64,000 nucleotides of DNA from an uncultured Muribaculaceae bacterium (GCA_910579995.1 CAJTWH010000002.1:124001-188000), one strand, 5' to 3'; positions 53,893-63,347 are shown, counted from the stretch's first letter. Translations and numbers: made by a program. Notes: generated by a model from the sequence alone, not told the origin.

Positions 53893-55262
53893 TGAAATAC
53901 CTCGCTATATCTCTGTTATTTTTCCTTTGCCTGCCGGCTTGTAATCTTTACAAGAATTACAGCCGGCCCGACAACCTGCCGGTAGACTCGCTCTTCAACG
54001 ACTCTACCTTGCAGAGCGCCGATACTCTATCGTCTCTCGGCTCTATGCCTTGGCAGGATCTGTTTGTTGATCCTTGTCTCAGGAATCTGATTGAGGAAGG
54101 TCTTGAGTCGAACACCGATCTTCTCACCGCAATGCTCCGTATCGACGAGGCTCAGGCCAATCTCACAGCGGCCAAGCTTGCCTACCTCCCCTCGCTCACA
54201 TTCTCGCCCAACGGTGCTATAACGAGCGTCGACGGGCACAAGGCAAGCAAAACCTACGAGTTGCCCCTGTCGCTGAGTTGGGAAATAGACCTCTTCGGCA
54301 AGCTGCGCAATGCCCGTAAGGAGCAGCAGATGTTGTTGCTTCAGCAATCGGCCTACGCGCAGGCTGTGAGGTCTCAGCTGATTGCCTCGATTGCAAAGAG
54401 CTATTATACACTTGTGATGATCGACGAGCAGCTCGAAATCAGCAGCAGCACTATCGATATCTGGCGCGAGCAAGTGCGCACAATGGAGCTCCAGCTTCGT
54501 GTAGGCGACATCCGCGACAATGCCCTCAGCCAAGCAAAGGCAAATCTCAACGGGCTCTTGGCCTCCCACAGCTCGCTTGAGCGCATGCAGCATGAGACCG
54601 AAAACTCGCTCTGCAACCTTATCGGGTCTACTTGGCGTCATATCGGCCGCTCCGGTATCGATAATATGAACATACCGGAAGAAATCGGAGTTGGAGTGCC
54701 TCTCCAATTGCTGTCGTCACGTCCGGATGTAGTAGCCGCAGAGATGGCTTTGGCAGCCTCGTACTATTCTGTCAACCAGTCGCGCGCGGCATTCTATCCC
54801 TCGCTTACAATCGGAGGTAGCGCCGGATGGACAAATGCCCTCGGCCAAGCCGTAACAAACCCCGGCGGTTGGATTCTGTCGGCTCTCGGTTCGCTCACTC
54901 AGCCTATTTTCCAGCGCGGACGTCTGATTTCAAACCTGCGCATATCCAAAGATGAAGAGCAGATAGCTTTGCTCAACTACAAGCAGGCTCTGCTCGACGC
55001 CGGACAGGAAGTAAGCGACGCACTCTATGCCATAGAATCTTACGGCCGCGACTACAACTATCATTCGGCTCAGTGCGAAGAACTTGAGAAGGCCGTAAAA
55101 AGCAACGAACTCCTGTTCCGCACCAACAACGCCACATACCTCGAACTGCTGTCGTCGCGTCAGGATTTGCTCAACTCTCGCCTCAGCCTTGTATCAGATA
55201 AGGTCAACAGGCTTCAGGCAGTAGTCACACTCTATCAAGCTCTCGGTGGCGGCAGCCGCTGA
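53892..55262 (+). CDS. Outer-membrane efflux lipoprotein (TolC/OprM/NodT family)
   Basis: This 456-residue lipoprotein (LPAC, Cys17) has two repeats of the outer membrane factor fold: PWQDLFVDPCLRNLIEEGLESNTDLLTAMLRIDEAQANL opens the first, and LLSSRPDVVAAEMALAASYYSVNQSRAAFYPSLTIGG opens the second. It forms the exit channel for the pump. Its start shares one base with the pump stop. A strong terminator follows. Confidence 0.95.
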   Translation: MKYLAISLLFFLCLPACNLYKNYSRPDNLPVDSLFNDSTLQSADTLSSLGSMPWQDLFVDPCLRNLIEEGLESNTDLLTAMLRIDEAQANLTAAKLAYLPSLTFSPNGAITSVDGHKASKTYELPLSLSWEIDLFGKLRNARKEQQMLLLQQSAYAQAVRSQLIASIAKSYYTLVMIDEQLEISSSTIDIWREQVRTMELQLRVGDIRDNALSQAKANLNGLLASHSSLERMQHETENSLCNLIGSTWRHIGRSGIDNMNIPEEIGVGVPLQLLSSRPDVVAAEMALAASYYSVNQSRAAFYPSLTIGGSAGWTNALGQAVTNPGGWILSALGSLTQPIFQRGRLISNLRISKDEEQIALLNYKQALLDAGQEVSDALYAIESYGRDYNYHSAQCEELEKAVKSNELLFRTNNATYLELLSSRQDLLNSRLSLVSDKVNRLQAVVTLYQALGGGSR

Positions 55263-55298
55263 GATTCTACAGTACATATCTGATTCTGTATACTCAAT

Positions 55299-55341
55299 CG
55301 CCCCGCCGACGGATTCTATTCCGCGGGCGGGGCGTTCTTTT
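55299..55341 (+). terminator. Terminator of the RND efflux operon
   Basis: CGCCCCGCC and GGCGGGGCG form a 9-bp stem, followed by TTCTTTTT, 37 bp after the last gene. Confidence 0.85.
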
Positions 55342-55370
55342 TAAATTTTGAGTAATGTGTTTTATACAGT

Positions 55371-56102
55371 TTATCTTATGTTGCCGCCGGTGGTGGACTC
55401 GGCCTTGCGGTCCGCGCATGTTGCGTCAACTTTGATATTGCCGGCTGTATTGGCTTCGAGATCTGCAAAATTCACATTGCCGGCGCTTACCCTGATGTTG
55501 CCTGCCGTGTTTGCCTCGGCGTCGAGTCGGTCTGTGTTTATTGTGTCTATCTTAATATTACCTGCGGTATTTGCTTCGAGATCGACTTTTGTATCTGCAA
55601 GCAAAGTACTGATTCTTATAGTTCCGGCAGTATTGGCCTCGATGTCAGCCTTTGCACATTTCAATGAGTCAAGCCTTATCGATCCTGCGGTGTTAGCCTC
55701 TGCCTTGAAATCGGACGCGATACAAAGCGGCGTTTTGGCGACAACTCTACCGGCCAAATCAGCCTCAATCTTGGTCAGTCCGGTGGAGCTCACTATAAGT
55801 GTGGCATTTATATCCGATTCATAGCGGTTTACTTCACGGGGTCTTACCACGAGCTTGCCGTCTTTCACTGTAACGATGATATCATCAATCACATTGTCGG
55901 GCGCGGTGAGGGTAGCTTCGCCGGGGGTGCCTTCGCTGTATTCAACTACTACGCGGGCAGTCTCTATACGGTAGAAGTCTCCGAGAATGATGGTGCGTGT
56001 CTGCATATTGTCGCTCGGTTTGACCTTGAATTTGCACGATTGGGCCAACATCATCGTGGCCACTGCAAGGATGGAAAGGATAAGTAAAGTAGTTCTTTTC
56101 AT
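55371..56102 (-). CDS. GIN-domain (DUF2807) exported protein with internal repeats
   Basis: This 243-residue protein has a signal peptide (Cys23 may be lipidated, but AQSC is a poor lipobox). Next comes a head GIN domain (RTIILGDFYRIETARVVVEYSEG, VIDDIIVTVKDGKLVVRPRE). From about residue 130 to the end there are six imperfect repeats of about 20 residues, each containing EANTAG or a variant, a beta-helix type pattern. Proteins of this family are abundant in Bacteroidetes and thought to be surface or periplasmic; the function is not established. It converges on the efflux operon. Confidence 0.85.
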   Translation of the reverse strand: MKRTTLLILSILAVATMMLAQSCKFKVKPSDNMQTRTIILGDFYRIETARVVVEYSEGTPGEATLTAPDNVIDDIIVTVKDGKLVVRPREVNRYESDINATLIVSSTGLTKIEADLAGRVVAKTPLCIASDFKAEANTAGSIRLDSLKCAKADIEANTAGTIRISTLLADTKVDLEANTAGNIKIDTINTDRLDAEANTAGNIRVSAGNVNFADLEANTAGNIKVDATCADRKAESTTGGNIR

Positions 56103-56241
56103 TTTTTATAGTATTATAGATTTCTACTATATGACGTAGTTTGCTCCCGAAAAGTTACACCGATGGCAAAAAAATTTTGCATTTCGGTCACTTATTCGTA
56201 TTTTTGCATTTATCAAGCACCTTTTTCTACCATTGAACTCT

Positions 56242-56745
56242 ATGACCAGTCTTGAAGAGATAGCGCACTACGATGTAGTGGTGATGTGCGGAATCAGCGG
56301 TTCGGGCAAAACTGAGTTTTCCCGCCGGCTCACTACGCTGGGCCATGAGCGTCTGAGTGCCGACGCTTTGCTCTGGAGCGAATATGGCGATGATTTTCCG
56401 TCGCTGCCGCAGCCGGTGCGCCAAAAGGCATTCGCTCATGTGGGAGAGAGACTTGTCAGCGAACTTGACGGGCTTCTTCGTGACGGCTGTCGTGTAGTTG
56501 TTGACGCTACCATGTGCAAGCGCAGTGCCCGCGAAGCGGTGAGAAAGTGTTGTCTCGCCCATGGCCTCGACCCTCTTTTTGTATATCTGAAAGCCTCGTA
56601 CCCTACTCTGCTGCAACGTCTTGCCGCACGTTCGGGCATTGGACCCGACGACCAGATTGTCGCACCTGAGTGTCTGCACCGCTATTGCGAAGGCTTTCAA
56701 GAGCCCGAGCCCGACGAGAATCATATAACCATTGTAAATGAATAA
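56242..56745 (+). CDS. P-loop kinase/phosphatase-like protein (AAA_33 type)
   Basis: This 167-residue cytosolic protein has Walker A MCGISGSGKTEFSRRL (about 15-30), a lid region with RLSADALLWSEYGDDF, and a Walker B-like strand VVVDATMCKRSAREAV. This is the pattern of small P-loop kinases related to polynucleotide kinase and zeta-type proteins. The ATG at 56242 is chosen over a TTG three codons earlier. A GH51 gene starts 18 bp after it, so they may be co-transcribed. The substrate cannot be stated. Confidence 0.85.
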   Translation: MTSLEEIAHYDVVVMCGISGSGKTEFSRRLTTLGHERLSADALLWSEYGDDFPSLPQPVRQKAFAHVGERLVSELDGLLRDGCRVVVDATMCKRSAREAVRKCCLAHGLDPLFVYLKASYPTLLQRLAARSGIGPDDQIVAPECLHRYCEGFQEPEPDENHITIVNE

Positions 56746-56763
56746 TAACCTATAATACCTATC

Positions 56764-58320
56764 ATGCTTTTTAAAAATCCTAAAACCACTGCCTTTTTGT
56801 GCGGTCTGATGATTTCTTCATCTGTTTTTGCAGCAGAAAAGGCCACTGTGACTCCCCTTCTCGACAAGGTCGATGACAAGGTCACCATCCCCGCCGAGAT
56901 CTACGGCCAGTTTGCCGAGCACCTCGGCACATGTATCTACGGAGGCCTGTGGGTTGGCGAGGATTCGCCCATACCAAACACCAAAGGCTACCGCAACGAC
57001 GTGCTTGAGGCTCTGCGCGAGCTCAAGGTGCCTGTATTGCGCTGGCCCGGAGGCTGCTTTGCCGATGAGTATCATTGGACCGACGGCATTGGCCCCCGCG
57101 AGCAACGCCCCCGCATGGTCAACAACAACTGGGGTGGCACTGTTGAAGACAACAGTTTCGGCACTCACGAGTTCTTCGATCTCTGCGAGCTGCTTGAATG
57201 TGAACCTTATCTTAGCGGCAACGTGGGCAGCGGCACTGTAGAGGAGCTTGCCAAGTGGGTGGAATACATCACTGCCGAAGATGGCCCGATGGCAACGCAG
57301 CGCAAGCTCAACGGCCGTGAGAAACCGTGGAAGCTCAAATACCTCGGCGTGGGCAACGAGAGCTGGGGATGTGGCGGCAACTTCACACCTGAAGCGTATG
57401 CCAACGAGTATCGCCGCTATCAGACCTACTGCCGCGATTTCAACGGCAACAAGCTCTATAAGATAGCCTCGGGCGCAAGCGACTATGACTATCGCTGGAC
57501 CGACGTGCTGATGAAGAACGCCCGCCGCCACATGAATGCCCTCTCGCTCCACTACTACACCGTCCCCGGATGGACCGGCAGCAAGGGCTCTGCCACAAAA
57601 TTCACTGATGAGGATTTCTATTGGACCATGGGCAAGTGTCTCGAGATCGAGAAAGTGATCGAGCGCCACGATTCTATCATGACTGTCTACGACCCGGGCA
57701 AGAAAGTGGCTCTTCTGGTCGACGAACGGGGCACATGGTGGGATGAGGAGCCCGGCACTGTCAAGGGTCACCTCTATCAGCAGAACACTCTCCGCGACGC
57801 TCTTGTTGCCGCATTGAGCCTCAACGTTTTCCACCGCCACACCGACCGCGTGAAGATGACCAACATCGCCCAGATAGCCAACGTGCTTCAGTCGATGGTG
57901 CTCACCCGCGACGGCGAGATGGTGCTCACTCCCACCTACTATGTGTTCAAGATGTATGCGCCTCATCAGGGTGCGACAGTAGTGCCTGTAGAGGTTGCCA
58001 CAACAACGCGCGAGGTACGCGGCGGCCGCACGGTACCTACCGTCAGTGCCACTGCTTCGCAGAAAGACGGCGTGATGAACATCACCCTTACCAACATCGA
58101 CCTCAAGGAAGACGCTGAGATTACCCTGCCTCTTGCTGCCAAGAAGGCGAAGATTACAGCTGCCGAGATTCTTACGGCGAAAAATATCACAGACTACAAT
58201 GACTTCGGGCGCGAGGAGCTTGTCACTCTCAAGCCTTTCTCGGGAGCCAAGGTCGGCAAAGACGGCATTACTCTCAAAATGCCCGCCAAGTCGGTGGTTA
58301 ACCTCACGATAGCTTTGTAA
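56764..58320 (+). CDS. abfA: GH51 alpha-L-arabinofuranosidase, exported
   Basis: This 518-residue enzyme has a signal peptide (1-23). It is a GH51 TIM barrel plus C-terminal beta-sandwich that removes arabinofuranose from arabinan or arabinoxylan side chains. Marks are IYGQFAEHLGTCIYGGLWVG near the N-terminus, RWPGGCFADEYHW (93-105), acid/base in LGVGNESWGCGG (E199) and nucleophile in LLVDERGTWW (E321). No SusC/D genes accompany it, so it is outside a classical PUL. It is GC-rich and strongly codon-biased. A 502-codon open frame lies antisense to it and is not considered real. Confidence 0.95.
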   Translation: MLFKNPKTTAFLCGLMISSSVFAAEKATVTPLLDKVDDKVTIPAEIYGQFAEHLGTCIYGGLWVGEDSPIPNTKGYRNDVLEALRELKVPVLRWPGGCFADEYHWTDGIGPREQRPRMVNNNWGGTVEDNSFGTHEFFDLCELLECEPYLSGNVGSGTVEELAKWVEYITAEDGPMATQRKLNGREKPWKLKYLGVGNESWGCGGNFTPEAYANEYRRYQTYCRDFNGNKLYKIASGASDYDYRWTDVLMKNARRHMNALSLHYYTVPGWTGSKGSATKFTDEDFYWTMGKCLEIEKVIERHDSIMTVYDPGKKVALLVDERGTWWDEEPGTVKGHLYQQNTLRDALVAALSLNVFHRHTDRVKMTNIAQIANVLQSMVLTRDGEMVLTPTYYVFKMYAPHQGATVVPVEVATTTREVRGGRTVPTVSATASQKDGVMNITLTNIDLKEDAEITLPLAAKKAKITAAEILTAKNITDYNDFGREELVTLKPFSGAKVGKDGITLKMPAKSVVNLTIAL

Positions 58321-58348
58321 AAACACCTACACCGACAACGTACAAATT

Positions 58349-58385
58349 AAAAGCGGGAGCGCCAACGAAGTGCCCCCGCTTTTTT
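58349..58385. terminator. Bidirectional terminator between GH51 and the CcsA-type gene
   Basis: AAAAGCGGG and CCCGCTTTT with U tracts on both strands. It overlaps the stop of the minus-strand gene and ends both converging genes. Confidence 0.8.
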
Positions 58386-60213
58386 ATGCGTATGAGTGAA
58401 GACCCGGCAAGAGGTAGTTTGCCCCGAAATATGTGAAGAGCACTGCCAAGATTGCCACAAGGAGATATATGCACAATACCCTCGGGCGGCGGAAAGCCTT
58501 TATGCTCACGCGATGTATTGGCAGGGCGTAAATCAACATTGTGACAAGTGCACAGGTTTCCTTGGGATCCCAGCCCCAATAACGGCCCCATGACTGATTG
58601 GCCCACACGGCTCCGGTGAATATGCCGGCGGCGAGGAGGAAAACTGCCGGAGTGAGCACGATAGCGTTTACACGCGCCATCGGCTGCAGCATACTCCGCT
58701 TGGCGAGGCCTGTCGCCGAAAGCACGGCCATGAGCATGAAGAGCACGTAGGAGCACATCACAAGCGCCACATGGACAGCGAACAGCGGCGACGCCAGCAC
58801 AGGCATTAGTGCGCCAATCTGAGGCTTTGACCCTGCCATGGCGGCCACAAGCGCAGCCATAGCTGCCACGAGCATAAGGGCGCCTTTGAGCAGAGGCTTA
58901 CGGCAGACAGCGCTCCCTGCGGCGGCGGCAAAGGCCATGAAGAGCATTGTCTCGCAGCCGTTGGAGAGCGGAACATGGCCGCCGACATACCCTCGCAATG
59001 CAAGCACTGCGGCCAGCCATGTTGCGGCAGCGACGGCAATAGCTGTCATCGGCCGGCAGTGCTGTATGCTTTTGGCCAACGATATCCAAAGCATGGCCGC
59101 GCCCACGATAAGCATAATCACCGCCGCAGGGAAAAGGGATACATAATTGTTATAGAAACGCTCTGCCGCAAACCGACCCTGCGACGGAAGATTGTCGGCA
59201 CCGGCATATAGGCGCTGCCCCTCTATGAGATGGGTGATATCTTCGTCGGCCGCTATATTTCGCCCCTGCCGCAGGTTGGCCTCGATATTTCTCACGCCGT
59301 TGAGCATAAACCGCCATTGCCGGTCTGACATTTTCGAAGGCCTTCGCCCCGACAGCGACAACCATTCAAGACGCCCCGACGCACTATGATAGGGATAGAT
59401 ACGGAAGGCCTCGCCTGTGCCCAACCATCGGATAAGGGCGCGGCATTCGGCGTCGTTCTTGCGCTCTCGTTCGGTTGTCGGCTCCGGATGTGTGGCGTTA
59501 TAGTCGCGTAGCCACTCGTCGTAATAGAAGAGCCAGCCGGAAAGCACCTGCTCGGGTGTGTGGCCGCTGTAGCCTGAAGAGCCGTAGAGTTTTGTTGTGA
59601 CATCTACTGCCATAGTCTGCAGAGGCGACACCCGGTCGTTCCAGTACACATACACTTTGCCGAAATTGCGTGCGAGAGGCCGCGACATTGTCTTGGGAGA
59701 TTCAGCCGCACACGCAGCCGCCGGCACGAGCAATATAAGCAAAAGCGAGCGCCACATCGACTTGCGCATGAAAAAGAACCCTACCATACCTATCCCGAGC
59801 AAGATATAGCCGGTATAGGTTATGCCTATTCCCCAAGGGTCGTGGCAGATTGAGAATGTCGACGTGTCGGGCCCCATTCCCGACTGATAGAAGCGCCATC
59901 CGTCGAGCTCGGCAACGGCGTTCATCGCCACGGTAAGGGTTGTGTCGGCTATAGAGATTACCGAGCGGTAGTCCATGGCCGTAGTCGTACCGGTATAGTA
60001 TTCCACATCGGCGCTGACCAGCGACACTGCGAAAGGGAAAGAGCCGTCTCCGGGGCCTGAGGTCTTGTCAAAACATGTCACAGGGTCTGCGCCGTCGGTA
60101 AGCGTGAGGGTGCCCTGTATGCCGAAGAAATGGGTGACTAATGCCCCGGCTACGATGATAGCCAGGGCAAGGTGTATCAGAAGTGTAAATGGGTTGGAGC
60201 GTAGCTTGATCAT
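58384..60213 (-). CDS. Cytochrome c biogenesis protein, ResB/CcsA-type fusion
   Basis: This 609-residue integral membrane protein has an N-terminal ResB-like part (helix at about 9-29, then a periplasmic region with ADTTLTVAMNAVAELDGWRFYQSGMG, and a second helix near 130-150). A large periplasmic stretch follows. The C-terminal part is CcsA/ResC-like with about eight helices and the haem-handling WANQSWGRYWGWDPKETCALVTMLIYA. System II biogenesis attaches haem to CxxCH proteins outside the cytoplasm. It starts as ATGA on the di-haem gene stop, so the maturation factor is made with its probable client. Confidence 0.9.
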   Translation of the reverse strand: MIKLRSNPFTLLIHLALAIIVAGALVTHFFGIQGTLTLTDGADPVTCFDKTSGPGDGSFPFAVSLVSADVEYYTGTTTAMDYRSVISIADTTLTVAMNAVAELDGWRFYQSGMGPDTSTFSICHDPWGIGITYTGYILLGIGMVGFFFMRKSMWRSLLLILLVPAAACAAESPKTMSRPLARNFGKVYVYWNDRVSPLQTMAVDVTTKLYGSSGYSGHTPEQVLSGWLFYYDEWLRDYNATHPEPTTERERKNDAECRALIRWLGTGEAFRIYPYHSASGRLEWLSLSGRRPSKMSDRQWRFMLNGVRNIEANLRQGRNIAADEDITHLIEGQRLYAGADNLPSQGRFAAERFYNNYVSLFPAAVIMLIVGAAMLWISLAKSIQHCRPMTAIAVAAATWLAAVLALRGYVGGHVPLSNGCETMLFMAFAAAAGSAVCRKPLLKGALMLVAAMAALVAAMAGSKPQIGALMPVLASPLFAVHVALVMCSYVLFMLMAVLSATGLAKRSMLQPMARVNAIVLTPAVFLLAAGIFTGAVWANQSWGRYWGWDPKETCALVTMLIYALPIHRVSIKAFRRPRVLCIYLLVAILAVLFTYFGANYLLPGLHSYA

Positions 60214-61856
60214 ATAGCGTCGACAAAGCGTATGATAGCGTCGCGGTCGGCCTTGGGCAGTTTACGGAATTGCTCTACCGAATAGCGGGCGTCGGATTGT
60301 GGCGAATATCCGTGCCACATGATTGCCTCCATGGCTGTGCGGGCGCGGCAGTCGTGCATGCGGTCGGCTGAGGGAGAGCCGGTCACTTTCTGATGCAGGC
60401 CTCGGCCCCACAAAGGAGTGGTGCGGCACCATCCGCCACGGATATCGTTTGCCATCAAGAGCTTATGCTGCACCATATCGGTATACGGGTAGATTGTCTG
60501 ATAGGGGAAGCGGGGGAGCTCGTCGCCGGTGGTGAAGAAGCGGGCGGGGTCTTTGATGTTGTCGCTGCCTGTTGTCCACGACGGGCGGTGGCAATAGTCG
60601 CAACCTATCTCGGCGAAGAGTTCGCGGCCACGGACTACGTCGGGGTCGTCGACGTCGCGCACGGCGGGCACGGCGAGTCCGCGGTGCCATACCATAAGGT
60701 CGGTGTACTCATCATCGCTCATCTCTACATCAAGATCTTTGGCGAGCAGATAGGTCTTAATGCGGTTTTCAATTGATCCTGTCCACCAGTCGGTATGCTT
60801 GTGCTGCGGGTCGATACGCTCAAGGTATTCGTCGAAGCCGGCTTGTACTTCGGGGTCTTTTGCCGAGTATTCGGCGTAGGTGCCGGCTCCGTCGAGATAA
60901 TGGTAGCGGCGGTCGGAGCGGGTGACGTTGGTTATGTTCCATATAGCGTTGGCGCCGGCGGCGTCTTGGAGTGGTCCGCGCGAGAGGGCGTAGGTAAAGC
61001 GGCGCACATAGCCGGTGCCGTCGCCCTGCAGTGAGTTGCTATACATGCTCACCCACTTGCCTGCTGAGTAAAAGGCGGGGTTGAGGCCGTTGGGCAGCAG
61101 GCCGTCGGTTTCTTCCTGACGGTATTGCGCGAGGATATCGCTCTCTTCTATGGCGTCGAGAAGGCCGGTGCCGTAGATACCGATTGTCGATTCGAGCTTG
61201 ACGGCGTAGTCGGTTGGCAGCTGATAGCCTTGGTTGGCTACATAGATTGCGCTCTTGGGCATTGTCACCTCGGGATATTGCAGTTCGTAGGTCTCGCCGT
61301 CGTCGAAGCGGTTGCCCCAATCGTCGGTTGCATTGAGCCATTTCACCTTTATCTGACTTTCATCAAGCGGGGCTTTGAACGGGGCCACGGCATGGCTCTG
61401 AGGCATACCGGCAAGCCAAGATACGTATGCGTCGTTCTCGGGGTTGTATACTACCAGCAGACAGCCGTTGCCGGGATCGGCTGTATTGAAGGTGCCTTCG
61501 GGCAAGCGTGTGCCATGGCCGTAGTTGGGATGGCAATGCAGGCACGAGGTGCGGATATACACCGGGCCGAGGCCTGAGCGGACGCCCGTGGCGTTGGTCA
61601 TGAACGGTTTTTCAAATAGTGCCTCGCCGTTTTTAAACTGTTGGTAGAAGCCTTGAAGGTCTACCGCCGGGGCGGGCTGCTCGAAGGCGTTGGTTGTGAA
61701 TAGCTCTGTGGTGCCGAGTTGGCCGCCGGCATAGTACCATTGTGGCTTTTCGGTCACTACGGCGGGGTCGTCGGTAATTTTCTCGTCGCTGCAGGCCGAC
61801 AGCAGGGCTATCGCCGCCAAGGGCAATGCCAAGTGTGAGTGAGACAGTTTTTTCAT
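60210..61856 (-). CDS. Di-haem c-type lipoprotein (DUF1111, thiol oxidoreductase family)
   Basis: This 548-residue lipoprotein (lipobox LSAC, Cys22) has two haem-binding motifs, CLHCH (in TSCLHCHPNYGHGTR, about 103) and CDYCH (in IGCDYCHRP, about 425), as in the di-haem oxidoreductase family once called DUF1111. Relatives sit beside imelysin genes and are iron-regulated in several Gram-negative bacteria; electron transfer linked to iron handling is the usual proposal. Its function is not settled. It lies between an imelysin gene and the cytochrome maturation gene on one strand. Confidence 0.9.
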   Translation of the reverse strand: MKKLSHSHLALPLAAIALLSACSDEKITDDPAVVTEKPQWYYAGGQLGTTELFTTNAFEQPAPAVDLQGFYQQFKNGEALFEKPFMTNATGVRSGLGPVYIRTSCLHCHPNYGHGTRLPEGTFNTADPGNGCLLVVYNPENDAYVSWLAGMPQSHAVAPFKAPLDESQIKVKWLNATDDWGNRFDDGETYELQYPEVTMPKSAIYVANQGYQLPTDYAVKLESTIGIYGTGLLDAIEESDILAQYRQEETDGLLPNGLNPAFYSAGKWVSMYSNSLQGDGTGYVRRFTYALSRGPLQDAAGANAIWNITNVTRSDRRYHYLDGAGTYAEYSAKDPEVQAGFDEYLERIDPQHKHTDWWTGSIENRIKTYLLAKDLDVEMSDDEYTDLMVWHRGLAVPAVRDVDDPDVVRGRELFAEIGCDYCHRPSWTTGSDNIKDPARFFTTGDELPRFPYQTIYPYTDMVQHKLLMANDIRGGWCRTTPLWGRGLHQKVTGSPSADRMHDCRARTAMEAIMWHGYSPQSDARYSVEQFRKLPKADRDAIIRFVDAI

Positions 61857-61938
61857 GTTTTATTGAATAATGTGGAGCTTGCCGGCATTGCTGTCGGCAA
61901 GCTGTCTTTAAAACCTTATATTAAACCGTAATGAATCT

Positions 61939-63102
61939 TCAGTTTCCACGTGAGATAAGGGCATGGGCTTCTTCGAGGACTTCTACGAGGTCGTCGCCGC
62001 AGGCTTCTACGGCTTTGCCGGCGAGCTGGCCTGTGGCGTTCTTGGCGAAGGGTTCGGGTATGAGCTCGATGGCGGCGATGGCGGCGGTGATGGCGGCGCG
62101 CACGCGGCTGTCGAGGTCGGCATTCACGCTTTTGATATAGTCGCTCACTGAAGCGTCGCCGGCGAGGCTGCCGGTGTAGGCGTTCTCGATGGAGCGGATG
62201 TTGTCGGCGAAGTCTTCGATTGAGTTGAGTGAATAGGGCGACTCGATATAGTTCTTGTCTTCTTCCGACGAGCCGATGTGGGGACGGCCGATTTTGGTGT
62301 TGCCTACTTCGTCGGCGATGTCAATGCAGCCTTGGAGTATTTCTTCGGCGGCCTCTTGGAATGTCTTGAAGCGTGAGCCGGCTTTGCCTGAGTTTTTCAT
62401 CTCCCAGCCGTATTCTTCGCCGTAGTCGAGTTCGGCTTCTTCGAGTATCTCTTGCTTGCGGGCTGAGATATTGTCTGTGCCTGCCCAGCAGGCTTCGAGG
62501 CATACGCACTGCTGGCAGAGGTCTTCGGCTACGGCGCAGAGGTATTCGAGTTCTTCGGGTGTATAGTCGGTAGAGTGCACAAGCGATGTATTCTCATCGG
62601 CGGAGAGCTCGAAGAGTACGTATTCCACTGCATGGAAGCCGATAAGGCCGTAGCCGCCGTTGTTGCTCAGGCTCCATGTCTTGCCGGCGCGGATGTCTTT
62701 GAGCAGGTCGTCCATGGCGGCCTTGTCGAGAGGCCATGAGTCGATATGGGGGTCGATGTTGTGGTTGGCGGCGGGGCCGAAGAGGAATGCCTCGGAGAGC
62801 TCCCAGCTCTTGCGCGATTGTTTCCATGCTTTGCCGGCGGCTTCGATGTCGGAGGTGGTGAGGGTGCCGGCGGCGTGTTTGGTCTGCATGGTGCGGCACA
62901 GGTCCATAAGCTCTACTGCGGCGTCGGCCATGGAGCTGTAGGTGGGAAGCACGGTGTGGTCTACATAGTCGGCGACTGCGTCGCTGAGGGTCTGTTCTTT
63001 GGCTGTGAGGGTGCCTTCGCCACTTTTGGGCTCGTCGCTGTCGGAGCATGCTGCCAGCGACAGTGCTGCTATGCCGGCAATCATTAGTTTGCTGATTTTC
63101 AT
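61939..63102 (-). CDS. Imelysin-family (M75) lipoprotein
   Basis: This 387-residue lipoprotein (LAAC, Cys19) has an all-helical imelysin fold made of two related halves. The family motif GxHxxE is present as GFHAVEYVLFEL (H157, E160), the proposed metal site, and the second conserved part RSIENAYTGSL is near residue 310. Imelysins act in iron uptake or as periplasmic metal-binding proteins; peptidase activity is doubtful. The 82 bp between this gene and the di-haem gene hold no obvious terminator. Confidence 0.92.
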   Translation of the reverse strand: MKISKLMIAGIAALSLAACSDSDEPKSGEGTLTAKEQTLSDAVADYVDHTVLPTYSSMADAAVELMDLCRTMQTKHAAGTLTTSDIEAAGKAWKQSRKSWELSEAFLFGPAANHNIDPHIDSWPLDKAAMDDLLKDIRAGKTWSLSNNGGYGLIGFHAVEYVLFELSADENTSLVHSTDYTPEELEYLCAVAEDLCQQCVCLEACWAGTDNISARKQEILEEAELDYGEEYGWEMKNSGKAGSRFKTFQEAAEEILQGCIDIADEVGNTKIGRPHIGSSEEDKNYIESPYSLNSIEDFADNIRSIENAYTGSLAGDASVSDYIKSVNADLDSRVRAAITAAIAAIELIPEPFAKNATGQLAGKAVEACGDDLVEVLEEAHALISRGN

Positions 63103-63150
63103 GTCTTTTATGTTTTTTGTTATATATTTAAGTTTGCGAAACTTGTTTAT

Positions 63151-63340
63151 GGTTGGTGGTTGGTGGGCTGTGGGCAGCGGATTGGCTTTGGAAATGGGGG
63201 TTGGTTGGCTGTGGGCTGTGGGGTTGGGGGTTTGTGGGCTGTGGGCAGCGGATTAGCTTTAGAGTTTGGCAGCAAGTAACTCGCTGCCCACCAACCACAA
63301 ACCACCAACCACACCCCACAAACCTCCAACCACCAACCAT
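63151..63340. repeat. G-rich direct and inverted repeat cluster between barrel protein and imelysin genes
   Basis: The plus strand is very G-rich up to 63254, and C-rich from 63285 to 63339. A 21-bp direct repeat (starting GTGGGCTGTGGGCAGC) occurs at 63163-63183 and 63234-63254, with a partial third copy at 63211. The first 18 bases (GGTTGGTGGTTGGTGGGC) recur inverted, with a 7-bp insertion, at 63286-63310, and again approximately at 63325-63339. The minus-strand transcript of the operon would pass through a long stem. Repetition of GGTTGGTGG looks like slippage expansion. No coding region is credible here. Confidence 0.8.
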
Positions 63341-63347
63341 TAGCTTC

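Noticed and set aside
56818..58326. A 502-codon open frame on the minus strand, antisense to the GH51 gene
   Set aside because: The plus-strand frame has a signal peptide and all GH51 catalytic motifs. The antisense frame has no recognisable domain and results from the GC-rich codon use of the GH51 gene.
63128..63340. Short Pro/Gln- and Trp/Gly-rich frames across the G-rich repeat
   Set aside because: Their composition follows directly from the nucleotide repeats; there is no start context or domain.
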